DNA of 64,000 nucleotides. Origin: Micromonospora sp. LH3U1 (lineage in GTDB: Bacteria; Actinomycetota; Actinomycetes; Mycobacteriales; Micromonosporaceae). The stretch covers positions 1,736,001 to 1,800,000 of the forward strand of contig NZ_CP116936.1 of the NCBI RefSeq assembly GCF_028475105.1, written 5' to 3'. Below the pieces are notes generated by a model. That model worked only from the letters and a program-made list of their open reading frames with translations, was not told where the DNA came from and made no database searches. A program made the translations under genes and the position numbers. Below, piece by piece: positions 8,733-15,735 of the stretch (positions are counted from its first letter, which is position 1; each line of letters begins with the position of its first letter).

Positions 8733-9341
8733 ATGCCCCGTCGTACCCCTGTGGTGTCCCTTGTCATCGCTGTGCTGCTCACCGGCGCCTGCGCCGGGTC
8801 GCCCACGTCGAGTCCGTCAGTCGCGCCACAACCAGCTCCCGCGTCCCCGGCCGGGTCGGCGGCGGCCGGGTCCGTGGTGGCCGATTCCCCGGCCGACGGG
8901 GCCTCGATGAGCGGAATCGACGTGGTGTTCCTGAGCACGATGGTCGGGCACAGCGAACGCACCCTGCAGATCGTCCGGCTGGCCCGGGACCGGGTGCGCG
9001 GCGACGAGCTGCGGACCCTGGCCGCCGCCATCGAGGTGACCGAGGCCGACGAGCTGTCCGCCATGCGCGGCTGGTTGCCCAAGACCGGGCCGGGCGCCAG
9101 CGCGGCCGCACACCACCATGACGGGCACGGTGACGACACCGCGCTCGACCGGCTGCGGACCGCGCCGGACGCGGACGTCGACCGAGTGCTGCGCGAGGTG
9201 CTCGCCGACCACCAGCGATCGGCGGCCGACCTGGCCCGAGCCCAGGTCGGCGTCGGTCGCAACGAGCGGGTCCGCGACCTGGCCCGGCGGATCGAGCAGT
9301 CCCGGACCGCCGAGGTCGAGCTGCTCGCCAGGCCAGGCTGA
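8733..9341 (+). CDS. DUF305-like secreted lipoprotein
   Basis: The protein is 202 residues long from the ATG at 8733, which has a GGAG ribosome site at 8721-8724. It has a lipoprotein signal with lipobox LTGAC (Cys20), a low-complexity Ser/Ala/Pro spacer and a four-helix DUF305-like domain. DUF305 proteins usually carry HHxxAixMA motifs that suggest metal binding. Here the first motif is degenerate (STMVGHSERTLQIVRLAR) and a His cluster HHHDG occurs in the middle (about 127-131). The second half contains DHQRSAADLARAQV. It is probably an extracytoplasmic, possibly metal-binding lipoprotein. The family call is reasonable; the function is not known. Its stop lies 37 bases before the convergent msrB end. 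Confidence 0.72.
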   Translation: MPRRTPVVSLVIAVLLTGACAGSPTSSPSVAPQPAPASPAGSAAAGSVVADSPADGASMSGIDVVFLSTMVGHSERTLQIVRLARDRVRGDELRTLAAAIEVTEADELSAMRGWLPKTGPGASAAAHHHDGHGDDTALDRLRTAPDADVDRVLREVLADHQRSAADLARAQVGVGRNERVRDLARRIEQSRTAEVELLARPG

Positions 9342-9378
9342 GCCGGGGTACGCCGCTGGTGCGCCCAGGCCGCTCAGG

Positions 9379-9783
9379 TCAGGGGGATTCCAGTCGGATG
9401 GAGACCGAGTTGACGCAGTGCCGGGTGTCCTTCGGGGTGAAGCCCTCACCGTGGAAGACGTGCCCGAGGTGACTGTCGCAGCGCGCGCAGCGGATCTCCG
9501 TACGGGGCATGCCGAGGCTGCGGTCCTCGATTTCCTTGACCCGTCCCGGGATGGCGTCGTCGAAGCTCGGCCAGCCGCAGTGGGAGTCGAACTTCGTGTC
9601 GCTGGAGAAGAGCTCCAGCCCGCAGGCGCGACAGTGGTAGACCCCCTGGGTCTTCGTGTCCACGTACTCGCCGGTCCACGGGCGTTCGGTGCCGGCCTCC
9701 CGCAGAATGTGGAACTCCTCGGGGGTCAGGCGGACACGCCACTCGTCTTCGGTCTGGGGCAGCTCGTTGTCGTCAAGACTCAC
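9379..9783 (-). CDS. msrB: Peptide-methionine (R)-S-oxide reductase MsrB
   Basis: MsrB reduces methionine-R-sulfoxide in oxidised proteins. The 134-residue protein has the family signatures YHCRACGLELFSSDTKF, CGWPSF, the second zinc pair CARCDSHLGHVF, and RHCVNSVSIRLE with the catalytic Cys. The two CxxC pairs bind structural zinc. Length is normal for a stand-alone MsrB. The GTG start at 9783 lies 47 bases from the divergent LigD-type polymerase start, so the promoters share this gap. No fused MsrA domain is present. Confidence 0.95.
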   Translation of the reverse strand: MSLDDNELPQTEDEWRVRLTPEEFHILREAGTERPWTGEYVDTKTQGVYHCRACGLELFSSDTKFDSHCGWPSFDDAIPGRVKEIEDRSLGMPRTEIRCARCDSHLGHVFHGEGFTPKDTRHCVNSVSIRLESP

Positions 9784-9830
9784 CCGTCAACGGTACGTCG
9801 AACGTCGGGGGCTTGGCATAAGGTCGCGGG

Positions 9831-10868
9831 ATGGGTGGCACCAAGGCAGCGGTCGCCGAGGTCGAGGTGGCCGGGCACACCGTACGGCTGAGCAGTCCGG
9901 ACCGGGTGATCTTCCCGCTGCGGGGCTTCACCAAGGCGGACGTCTTCCACTACTACCTCGCGGTCGGCGACGGGATCATGCGCGCCCTGCGGGACCGGCC
10001 CACCACGCTGCAACGCTTCCCCGAGGGCATCGAGGGTGAGGCGTTCTTCCAGAAGCGCGTGCCCACCCGGGGCGTGCCACCCTGGGTGACGACCGCGGAG
10101 ATCACCTTCCCGAGCGGTCGGAGCGCGGCGGAGCTCTGCCCGGTCGATCTCGGCCACGTGGCCTGGGCGGCGCAGATGGGCACCATCGTGTTCCACCCGT
10201 GGCCCGTGCGCGCCGGTGACGTCGACCGGCCCGACGAGCTGCGCATCGACCTGGACCCCCAGCCCGGCACCGACTTCGCCGACGCGGCGCGGGCCGCAGG
10301 GGAGGTCCGCGCTCTCCTCGACGAGCTGGGCGTGCCCGGTTGGCCCAAGACGTCCGGTGGTCGGGGCGTGCACGTCTACCTGCGCATCCAGCCGCGTTGG
10401 ACGTTCACCGAGGTGCGCCGGGCCACCATCGCCCTCGCCCGGGAGCTGGAGCGCCGCCACCCCGACCTGGTCACCACCGCCTGGTGGAAGGAGGAGCGCG
10501 GCAGCCGGGTCTTCGTCGACTTCAACCAAATGGCCCGGGACCGCACGATCGCCTGCGCGTACTCGCTGCGGGCCAACGCGCGGGCCACCGTCTCGACCCC
10601 GGTCACCTGGGACGAGCTGCCCGACGTCGACCCGGACGACTTCGACCTGCGTACCGTCCCGGCTCGGCTGGCCGAGCGCGGCGACCCGCACGCGGGCATC
10701 GACGACGCCCCGTGGGACATCACCCCGCTGCTGGAGTGGGCCGACCGGGACGCCGCTGCCGGTCAGGGCGACCTGCCGTACCCGCCGGACCACCCGAAGA
10801 TGCCCGGCGAGCCCAAACGGGTCCAGCCCAGCCGCGCCAAGCGCACCCCCGGCGACGCCAACGCTTGA
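9831..10868 (+). CDS. Stand-alone LigD-type DNA polymerase/primase domain protein
   Basis: This is an archaeo-eukaryotic-primase-superfamily polymerase related to the polymerase domain of LigD, which fills gaps during Ku-dependent non-homologous end joining. The 345-residue protein has the metal-binding RIDLDPQPG, followed by WPKTSGGRGVHVYLRI and RVFVDFNQMARDRTIACAYSLRA, all typical of the family. It begins VEVAGHTVRLSSPDRVIFP, the usual start of the domain. The ligase and phosphoesterase parts of full LigD are absent. A separate ATP-dependent ligase at 26065-27180 is a plausible partner. No ku gene lies in the window. The 3' tail is basic and Pro-rich. Confidence 0.9.
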   Translation: MGGTKAAVAEVEVAGHTVRLSSPDRVIFPLRGFTKADVFHYYLAVGDGIMRALRDRPTTLQRFPEGIEGEAFFQKRVPTRGVPPWVTTAEITFPSGRSAAELCPVDLGHVAWAAQMGTIVFHPWPVRAGDVDRPDELRIDLDPQPGTDFADAARAAGEVRALLDELGVPGWPKTSGGRGVHVYLRIQPRWTFTEVRRATIALARELERRHPDLVTTAWWKEERGSRVFVDFNQMARDRTIACAYSLRANARATVSTPVTWDELPDVDPDDFDLRTVPARLAERGDPHAGIDDAPWDITPLLEWADRDAAAGQGDLPYPPDHPKMPGEPKRVQPSRAKRTPGDANA

Positions 10869-11023
10869 CCGGCGGGCCCGCTTGAGCATGACAGCTAGGG
10901 GCCGGCCGGGCCGGTGTCGTGTTGTGCTCTGGGAGCCGTCAGGCCAGGAATCTGTCGAAGAGCTGTCAAGGCACTCCAGTAGTTGTCGGAGTGGGCGGAC
11001 AGCGCCGCTGTCATCGTCAACGT

Positions 11024-11212
11024 GTGGACCTGGTTGGTGTAGCGGAGATCCGGGTGATGCTCGGGAATGTGTCGCGGCAGCGCGCCTCGGTGATCGCCAA
11101 TCAGCGGAACTACCCGGAACCGGTCGCCGTGCGGGCGATGGGAAAGGTCTGGCGGAAGTCGGACGTCGAGGTGTGGATCAAAAAGCACCGGCCGGAGTCC
11201 GCGACGGGCTGA
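11024..11212 (+). CDS. Small AlpA/MerR-like helix-turn-helix protein
   Basis: This is a 62-residue predicted DNA-binding protein starting at the GTG at 11024. DLVGVAEIRVMLGNVSRQRASVIA forms a helix-turn-helix, followed by the wing-like YPEPVAVRAMGKVWRKSDVEVWIKKHRP. This layout is typical of short excisionase/AlpA-type regulators found widely in actinobacteria, including outside mobile elements. No integrase or att repeats are nearby, so an excisionase role is unsupported. The start is uncertain because no clear ribosome site is visible; an in-frame GTG at 10991 would add 11 residues. An inverted repeat CACTCC-N10-GGAGTG lies at 10972-10993. Confidence 0.65.
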   Translation: MDLVGVAEIRVMLGNVSRQRASVIANQRNYPEPVAVRAMGKVWRKSDVEVWIKKHRPESATG

Positions 11213-11273
11213 TCATCAGCGGCGATAAATCCTCTGCATCGTGGCCTGGCGATGCCTGGACGAACCGAATCTG

Positions 11274-11289
11274 TCGTACGTGTGTTCTA
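11274..11289 (+). promoter_or_regulatory. Putative LexA (SOS) box upstream of the DUF222-HNH gene
   Basis: TCGTACGTGTGTTCTA matches the actinobacterial LexA consensus TCGAAC-N4-GTTCGA at 10 of 12 defined positions and ends 10 bases before the GTG start of the HNH gene. Members of the related 13E12 family in mycobacteria are known LexA targets. Binding here is inferred. Confidence 0.55.
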
Positions 11290-11299
11290 AAGTCTGTCT

Positions 11300-12550
11300 G
11301 TGATCGATGAGTTGGCGCGTGCGGAGAGTGCGGTGGCAGCCTGCACCGACACCGCCGCCTGGGCCCTCTCCGAGCGCGATCTGATCGCGACGATCGACGC
11401 CACGCACCGGCTGCAACAGCGCTTGGCGGCCGTGCAGTTGGCGGCGGTCCGCGAGTTGGACGGTCGAGGCGCCGCCGTGACGCAGGGCGCGTCCTCGACG
11501 ACGGTGTGGTTGCGCCACCGCCTTCGGCTCGACGTCTCCGCCGCCCGTCGGCTGGTCGGCCTCGCGGCCTCGCTTGACGTGGCCCCGCCCGCCGTGCGCG
11601 ACGCCCTGGCGAGCGGGGCGGTCAGCGTGGAGCAGGCCCGGGTCATCGCCGACACGGCCGCCGCGGTGTCGGTCTCGGCGGGCGCCGAGATCGCCGACAA
11701 GGCGGTTGGCGTGCTGGTCGAGTGGGCCGCGCAGTTCGACCCCACCCTGCTGCGCCGGATGGGCACCCGGATTCTCGATCACGTCGCTCCCGACCTCGCC
11801 GACGCCGCCGCCGCGGCGGCCTTGGCCGCCGAGGCCGCCCGGGCCGCCCGCGATCGGCACGTCACCATCTCCGAGCAGACCGGCGGGCGGCTTCGGCTCA
11901 GCGGCACCCTCGACGCGGAGGCCGCCGCGCTGCTACGCGCCGTCATCGACCCGCTCAGCGCACCCGCCGGGCCCGACGACACCCGCTGTGCCGGGCAACG
12001 TCGCCACGACGCCCTCGCCGACGTGTGCCGGCTGGCGCTACGTGTCGGTCAGCTGCCCGAGAACGGCGGCGACCCGGCCCAGCTCGTCGTCACCACCGAC
12101 TACGACGGCCTGACGCGGCAGTTGGGCGCCGGCACCCTCGACGTCGGCCTGCGGCTCACCCCCGACACGGTGCGTCGGCTCGCCTGCGACGCGGCCATCC
12201 TGCCCGCCGTGCTGGGTGGTGCCGGGCAGGTGCTCGACGTGGGCCGCCAACGCCGCCTCGTCAGCGGCCCACTGCGTCGGGCGCTGGTGCTGCGCGACGG
12301 CGGTTGCGCCTTCCCGGGCTGCGATCGGCCACCCCGCTGGTGCGCCGCCCACCACCTCCGGCACTGGGCCGACGGCGGCCCGACCAGCCTCGACAACGCG
12401 GTGCTGCTCTGCGGCCACCACCACCGGCACATCCACCAGACCGAGTGGGCGGTTCAGTTGGGCCACGACGGCCACCCGGAGTTCGTCCCGCCGGCCTGGC
12501 TCGATCCGGACCAACTCCCGCGCCGCAACCACTACCACCGACGAACGTAG
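11300..12550 (+). CDS. DUF222 / HNH endonuclease (13E12-repeat family)
   Basis: This 416-residue protein has an N-terminal DUF222 domain (about 1-290, helical, Ala-rich). It is followed by a C-terminal HNH nuclease: ALVLRDGGCAFPGCDRPPRWCAAHHLRHWADGGPTSLDN, then LLCGHHHRHIHQ. The zinc cysteines and the catalytic His pair are intact. Such proteins are multi-copy in many actinobacteria (called 13E12 in Mycobacterium tuberculosis). They are proposed to act on DNA, but their target and biological role are unresolved. The GTG at 11300 directly follows a LexA-like box, suggesting induction by DNA damage. A helical-repeat gene lies convergently only 6 bases downstream. Confidence 0.88.
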   Translation: MIDELARAESAVAACTDTAAWALSERDLIATIDATHRLQQRLAAVQLAAVRELDGRGAAVTQGASSTTVWLRHRLRLDVSAARRLVGLAASLDVAPPAVRDALASGAVSVEQARVIADTAAAVSVSAGAEIADKAVGVLVEWAAQFDPTLLRRMGTRILDHVAPDLADAAAAAALAAEAARAARDRHVTISEQTGGRLRLSGTLDAEAAALLRAVIDPLSAPAGPDDTRCAGQRRHDALADVCRLALRVGQLPENGGDPAQLVVTTDYDGLTRQLGAGTLDVGLRLTPDTVRRLACDAAILPAVLGGAGQVLDVGRQRRLVSGPLRRALVLRDGGCAFPGCDRPPRWCAAHHLRHWADGGPTSLDNAVLLCGHHHRHIHQTEWAVQLGHDGHPEFVPPAWLDPDQLPRRNHYHRRT

Positions 12551-12556
12551 CCAGTC

Positions 12557-13951
12557 CTAGTCCTCGTTTGGCAGTTGGTCGGGTGACCGCCGACCCAGGA
12601 GCACGGCCGGGTTGCCATCGCCCGCTCCGTCGGCGAGCGTCGCAGCGTCGGTGAGGACACTGTGCATTACCGGCACCGGCAGGTGTGGGTTGGCGGCGGC
12701 TGCTCCGGCAGTTTCCGGATCGTCGAACAATTCGAGCACGCGACTCGGCGACAGGCGGGGGTCACCGGCCGTCGAATTCCGCACCTCCGGACGCGGGTCG
12801 TGGCTGAGCCGCTCGATGAGCTGCGGTGCTGCCTCGGGATCGCGGACCACCAGGGCTCGGGCCCATGGGTCCGGCGACTCTGCCAGCCGGGCCAGTCCGA
12901 CCCGCTGAAAGCTGGGGTGGTCAAGAAGGCGGCCTCGGGTCGCCGTCGTAGCCTCCAGGTAGGTGTTGAGCACCGTTTCGTGGGCGACGCCCGAGTGGCG
13001 CTCGCACAGCAGGAGCCGGACGGCGAAGTCGTCGTCGTTTTCCAGTGCGGCGATGTGGTCGGCGGTGAGGTGGGGATTGCAGGCGACACTGCGACGTAGC
13101 CCGATGTGCGCCGAGCGCACGCAGCGGCTCTGGATCTCCGGATCGCGGGTCTTGGTCGCCCAGACGGCCGGTCGGATCCGGTCGTCACGTCGGACGTGGT
13201 AGTCGATTGCCGCGCGTTGCTCCTCACTGAGCTCGGGGCGCATCGACACGGCGAGCCGGACCGTGGGTGACGGGTCCACCGCCAGTCGGGCGACGAGGTC
13301 GGGACGCAGGTCGGGATCGGCGGCGGCGGTGCTGCGCACCCATTCGTTGTCGGCGCTGGCCTGGGCTTCGAGGTCCCGACGGTCCGGCGGTGGCTCGTCG
13401 GCCGGTGCCGTTCGTGATTCGCCCGGCCACAGCCGGGCGCGCAGTTCCTGCGGCACCCACGGCGAGTCGACCATGATCAGGTCCAGCATTGGATGCCGTT
13501 CGAGAAGCCGCTCGTACGCCCAGACGGGTAGCACCGCCGGTTGCGTCCACGTCGACGCGAGGAGCGAGATCGGCCCCTCGGCGAGCGCCCACAGCACAGA
13601 GCGTTCCGGGTCCTCGACCAGCGTGGCCCGCTGTTCGGGTGTGACGTGCAACGCTTGCGCCAGTACCTTGCGCACCTTGTGGTCGGGATGGTCGACCAGT
13701 GCCTCGAACTGCTCGTCGGTCCATTCCAGACGGAAGGCCAGGGCGAACTCCACCTCCCGGAGGTGCTCCTCGACAAGCTGCCGCAACAGGTCGGCGGGGA
13801 TGGCGGGGTTGCGGACCAGGCCGTGTAGCCGAGCCCGTGCCGGATTGTTGTAGTGGGCGAGGAACGCGTCGTTGACGTACAGCGGGACCTCCAGGGTTGG
13901 GCCATCAAGGACCTGCGAGAGGCCACCGTAGAAGGAGAACGCGCAGCTCAA
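12557..13951 (-). CDS. Alpha-helical repeat (LRV/HEAT-like) protein of unknown function
   Basis: This is a cytoplasmic protein of about 464 residues built from irregular helical repeats of the leucine-rich-repeat-variant type. Units such as LVARLAVDPSPTVRLAVSMRPELS, HIAALENDDDFAVRLLLCERH and LIERLSHDPRPEVRNSTAGDPRLS recur with the pattern L-x3-DP-x2-VR-x-A. No enzymatic motif, signal peptide or membrane segment is visible. Repeat folds of this type usually serve protein binding. The TTG at 13951 is the earliest start inside the conserved frame but has no convincing ribosome site, so the N-terminus is uncertain. The gene stands alone between a convergent HNH gene and a divergent YdeI-family gene. 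Confidence 0.7.
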   Translation of the reverse strand: MSCAFSFYGGLSQVLDGPTLEVPLYVNDAFLAHYNNPARARLHGLVRNPAIPADLLRQLVEEHLREVEFALAFRLEWTDEQFEALVDHPDHKVRKVLAQALHVTPEQRATLVEDPERSVLWALAEGPISLLASTWTQPAVLPVWAYERLLERHPMLDLIMVDSPWVPQELRARLWPGESRTAPADEPPPDRRDLEAQASADNEWVRSTAAADPDLRPDLVARLAVDPSPTVRLAVSMRPELSEEQRAAIDYHVRRDDRIRPAVWATKTRDPEIQSRCVRSAHIGLRRSVACNPHLTADHIAALENDDDFAVRLLLCERHSGVAHETVLNTYLEATTATRGRLLDHPSFQRVGLARLAESPDPWARALVVRDPEAAPQLIERLSHDPRPEVRNSTAGDPRLSPSRVLELFDDPETAGAAAANPHLPVPVMHSVLTDAATLADGAGDGNPAVLLGRRSPDQLPNED

Positions 13952-14073
13952 CAGGGCCGCCCGGCCGAGTGTCTTCTGTCGCTGCCAGCGGTAGGCTCAG
14001 ACTGGCCAGCTCAACGAGTCGGACGGGCCGACCGGCGGAGCCGCGGCACCGGCGCAGCGGTTAGCCTGCCGTC

Positions 14074-14688
14074 ATGGCGAGCGCAGAGCTGGATGAATTG
14101 ATCGTCGCGGACGCCGACGCCCTGCGCGTGTGGTTGTCGGCCAACCACACCACGTCGCCCGGCGTCTGGCTCGCCCTGACCAAGAAGGGCGGCACGGTCA
14201 CGACGTTGACCTGGCAGCAGGCGGTCGACGAGGCCCTGTGTGTCGGCTGGATCGATGGGCAGGCCCGCAAGCGGGATGAGGAGTCATCCTGGATCCGGTT
14301 CACCCCGCGTCGGCCCCGCAGTTCCTGGTCCCAACGCAACGTCGCGCACGTGGCCCGGCTGGAGGAGCAGGGGCGGATGCTGCCGGCGGGCCGCGCCGCG
14401 GTGGAAGCCGCGAAGGCGGACGGGCGGTGGGCGGCCGCCTATGCCCCGCCGTCGGAGGCCGAGGTTCCGGCCGACCTCCTCGCCGCCATCGCCGCCGAGC
14501 CCGCCGCCCAAGCCATGCTCGACGTGCTCACCAAGGCCAACCGGTTCGCTCTCATCCACCGCCTCAACGCCGTCAAACGGGCGGAGACCCGCGAGCGCAA
14601 GATCGGCGAATTCGTTGCCATGCTGGCCCGCCACGAGACGATCTACCCCCAGAAGGCGAGGCCGGTGTCCGGGCCGACGCTGCCGTAA
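14074..14688 (+). CDS. YdeI/OmpD-associated family protein
   Basis: This 204-residue protein covers the complete YdeI family. It has the N-terminal SPGVWLALTKKGG and LTWQQAVDEALCVGWIDGQARKRDEESSWIRFTPRRPRSSWSQRNV, and a C-terminal helical part ending KRAETRERKIGEFVAMLARHE. In other bacteria YdeI-like proteins are linked to resistance to antimicrobial peptides or bacteriocins, but the mechanism is unclear and no specific role can be assigned here. It is probably cytoplasmic, since no signal peptide is present. The ATG at 14074 is in a leader of moderate strength. It lies 61 bases before the DUF2975 operon on the same strand but is probably a separate transcription unit. Confidence 0.82.
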   Translation: MASAELDELIVADADALRVWLSANHTTSPGVWLALTKKGGTVTTLTWQQAVDEALCVGWIDGQARKRDEESSWIRFTPRRPRSSWSQRNVAHVARLEEQGRMLPAGRAAVEAAKADGRWAAAYAPPSEAEVPADLLAAIAAEPAAQAMLDVLTKANRFALIHRLNAVKRAETRERKIGEFVAMLARHETIYPQKARPVSGPTLP

Positions 14689-14749
14689 ACGGGGGCGAGG
14701 CCCCGACGAACCGATTGACTTTCGATAGGTAACGAGCGAAACTCGATGC

Positions 14750-15229
14750 ATGGTTACGGAGCATCGAGCGGTTGCCGCTCTCAGAGTTTTCCTGGTGGTG
14801 CTGTTCGGGGTCCTGGTCGTGTTCCAGACCCTCTCGCTGCCCGGGCAGTTCGCGTACATGGCCCAGGAGTCACCGGAGGACGCCTACCTCCGGTGGCCGG
14901 CGACCGCCGTGACGGTGTTCTGGGTCTTGTGCGTCCAAGTGGTCATCGTGGCGACGTGGCAGTTGCTCAGCCTGGTCAAGAACGACCGCATCTTCACCGA
15001 GGCGTCCCTGAAGTGGGTGGACGCGATCGTGTGGGCCATCGCCGCCGCGTGGGTGGTGCTCGTGGGTGTCTTTCTCTGGGTCGGGTTCAACGCGGATGAC
15101 CCGGGAGTGCCCCTCCTGCTGTTCCTGCTGACGGTGGGCGTCACCGTGCTGGGGCTCCTCATGGTGGTGATGCGTGCGCTGCTGCGGCAGGCAACCACGC
15201 TGCGGACCGACATGGAAGCGGTGATCTGA
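14750..15229 (+). CDS. DUF2975 four-TM membrane protein
   Basis: This 159-residue integral membrane protein has four hydrophobic segments: about 9-30, 50-70, 90-110 and 120-142. Between segments two and three lies the FTEASLKWVDAI motif, which recurs in DUF2975 members after the KNDRIF loop. Family members often pair with a small XRE regulator, as here, where the stop overlaps the downstream XRE start (TGATG). The transport or signalling role is unknown. Upstream, TTGACT at 14714-14719 and an imperfect palindrome TTTCG-N12-CGAAA at 14720-14741 could form the promoter and an autoregulatory operator. Confidence 0.8.
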   Translation: MVTEHRAVAALRVFLVVLFGVLVVFQTLSLPGQFAYMAQESPEDAYLRWPATAVTVFWVLCVQVVIVATWQLLSLVKNDRIFTEASLKWVDAIVWAIAAAWVVLVGVFLWVGFNADDPGVPLLLFLLTVGVTVLGLLMVVMRALLRQATTLRTDMEAVI

Positions 15230-15444
15230 TGCCCATCGTCGTCCGCATCGACGTCGAGTTGGCCAAGCGCAAGATGAGCGTCGGTGAGTTCGCCGAGCGT
15301 GTCGGGCTCACGCCGGCCAACGTGGCGGTGCTGAAGAACGGCCGTGCCAAGGCCGTCCGCTTCAGCACTCTGGAAGCCATGTGCCGGGTGCTCGACTGCC
15401 AGCCCGGAGACCTGCTCGAGTGGGTTGACGAGGAGACCCCATGA
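15229..15444 (+). CDS. Small XRE-family regulator (YozG-like)
   Basis: This is a 71-residue Cro/CI-type helix-turn-helix protein. LAKRKMSVGEFAERVGLTPANVAVLKNGRAKAVRFSTLEAMCRVLDCQPGDLLEW is the full DNA-binding domain, and there is no effector domain. It resembles the YozG-type regulators that accompany DUF2975 membrane proteins. Its start overlaps the DUF2975 stop by one base, and its stop overlaps the next gene's ATG, so the three genes are translationally coupled. It probably autoregulates this operon. Whether it also controls the ABC system 290 bases downstream is unknown. Confidence 0.88.
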   Translation: MPIVVRIDVELAKRKMSVGEFAERVGLTPANVAVLKNGRAKAVRFSTLEAMCRVLDCQPGDLLEWVDEETP

Positions 15445-15605
15445 GGTACGCCCTGACAGCCGTCGCCATTCTCGCCGTCGCGCTCGGTCTCGCCGGGATC
15501 GCACACGGGGAGGCCGACGACTCGCCGGGCCTCCAACTCCTTGGCGTCGCGCTGGTGATCGGCGCGGTCGCGTTCGGCATCCGGAACTTTCGAGGCGGCG
15601 GCTAG
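15441..15605 (+). CDS. Small two-TM membrane protein
   Basis: This is a 54-residue product beginning MRYALTAVAILAVALGLAGI, with a hydrophilic turn (AHGEADDSPG) and a second hydrophobic helix (LQLLGVALVIGAVAFGI). The ATG overlaps the XRE stop (ATGA), which supports real translation. No family is recognised. Its place as third gene in the DUF2975-XRE operon suggests a membrane partner of the DUF2975 protein. Confidence 0.65.
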   Translation: MRYALTAVAILAVALGLAGIAHGEADDSPGLQLLGVALVIGAVAFGIRNFRGGG

Positions 15606-15735
15606 CCGCCCAGGCGCTCGGGCCGGCCATGAGCTGACCCTCCCGTAATAACGATCAAGTAACGGGCGCGAACCTTTCCCGGTGGGTGACCTGTCTTGAT
15701 GGTCGTCGGCCCACCAGGGCCAGGGGAGGCGTCGG

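Noticed and set aside
10869..11299. Possible mobile-element remnant around the small HTH gene
   Set aside because: The HTH protein resembles excisionase-type proteins, but no integrase, direct repeats, tRNA target or composition shift is present.
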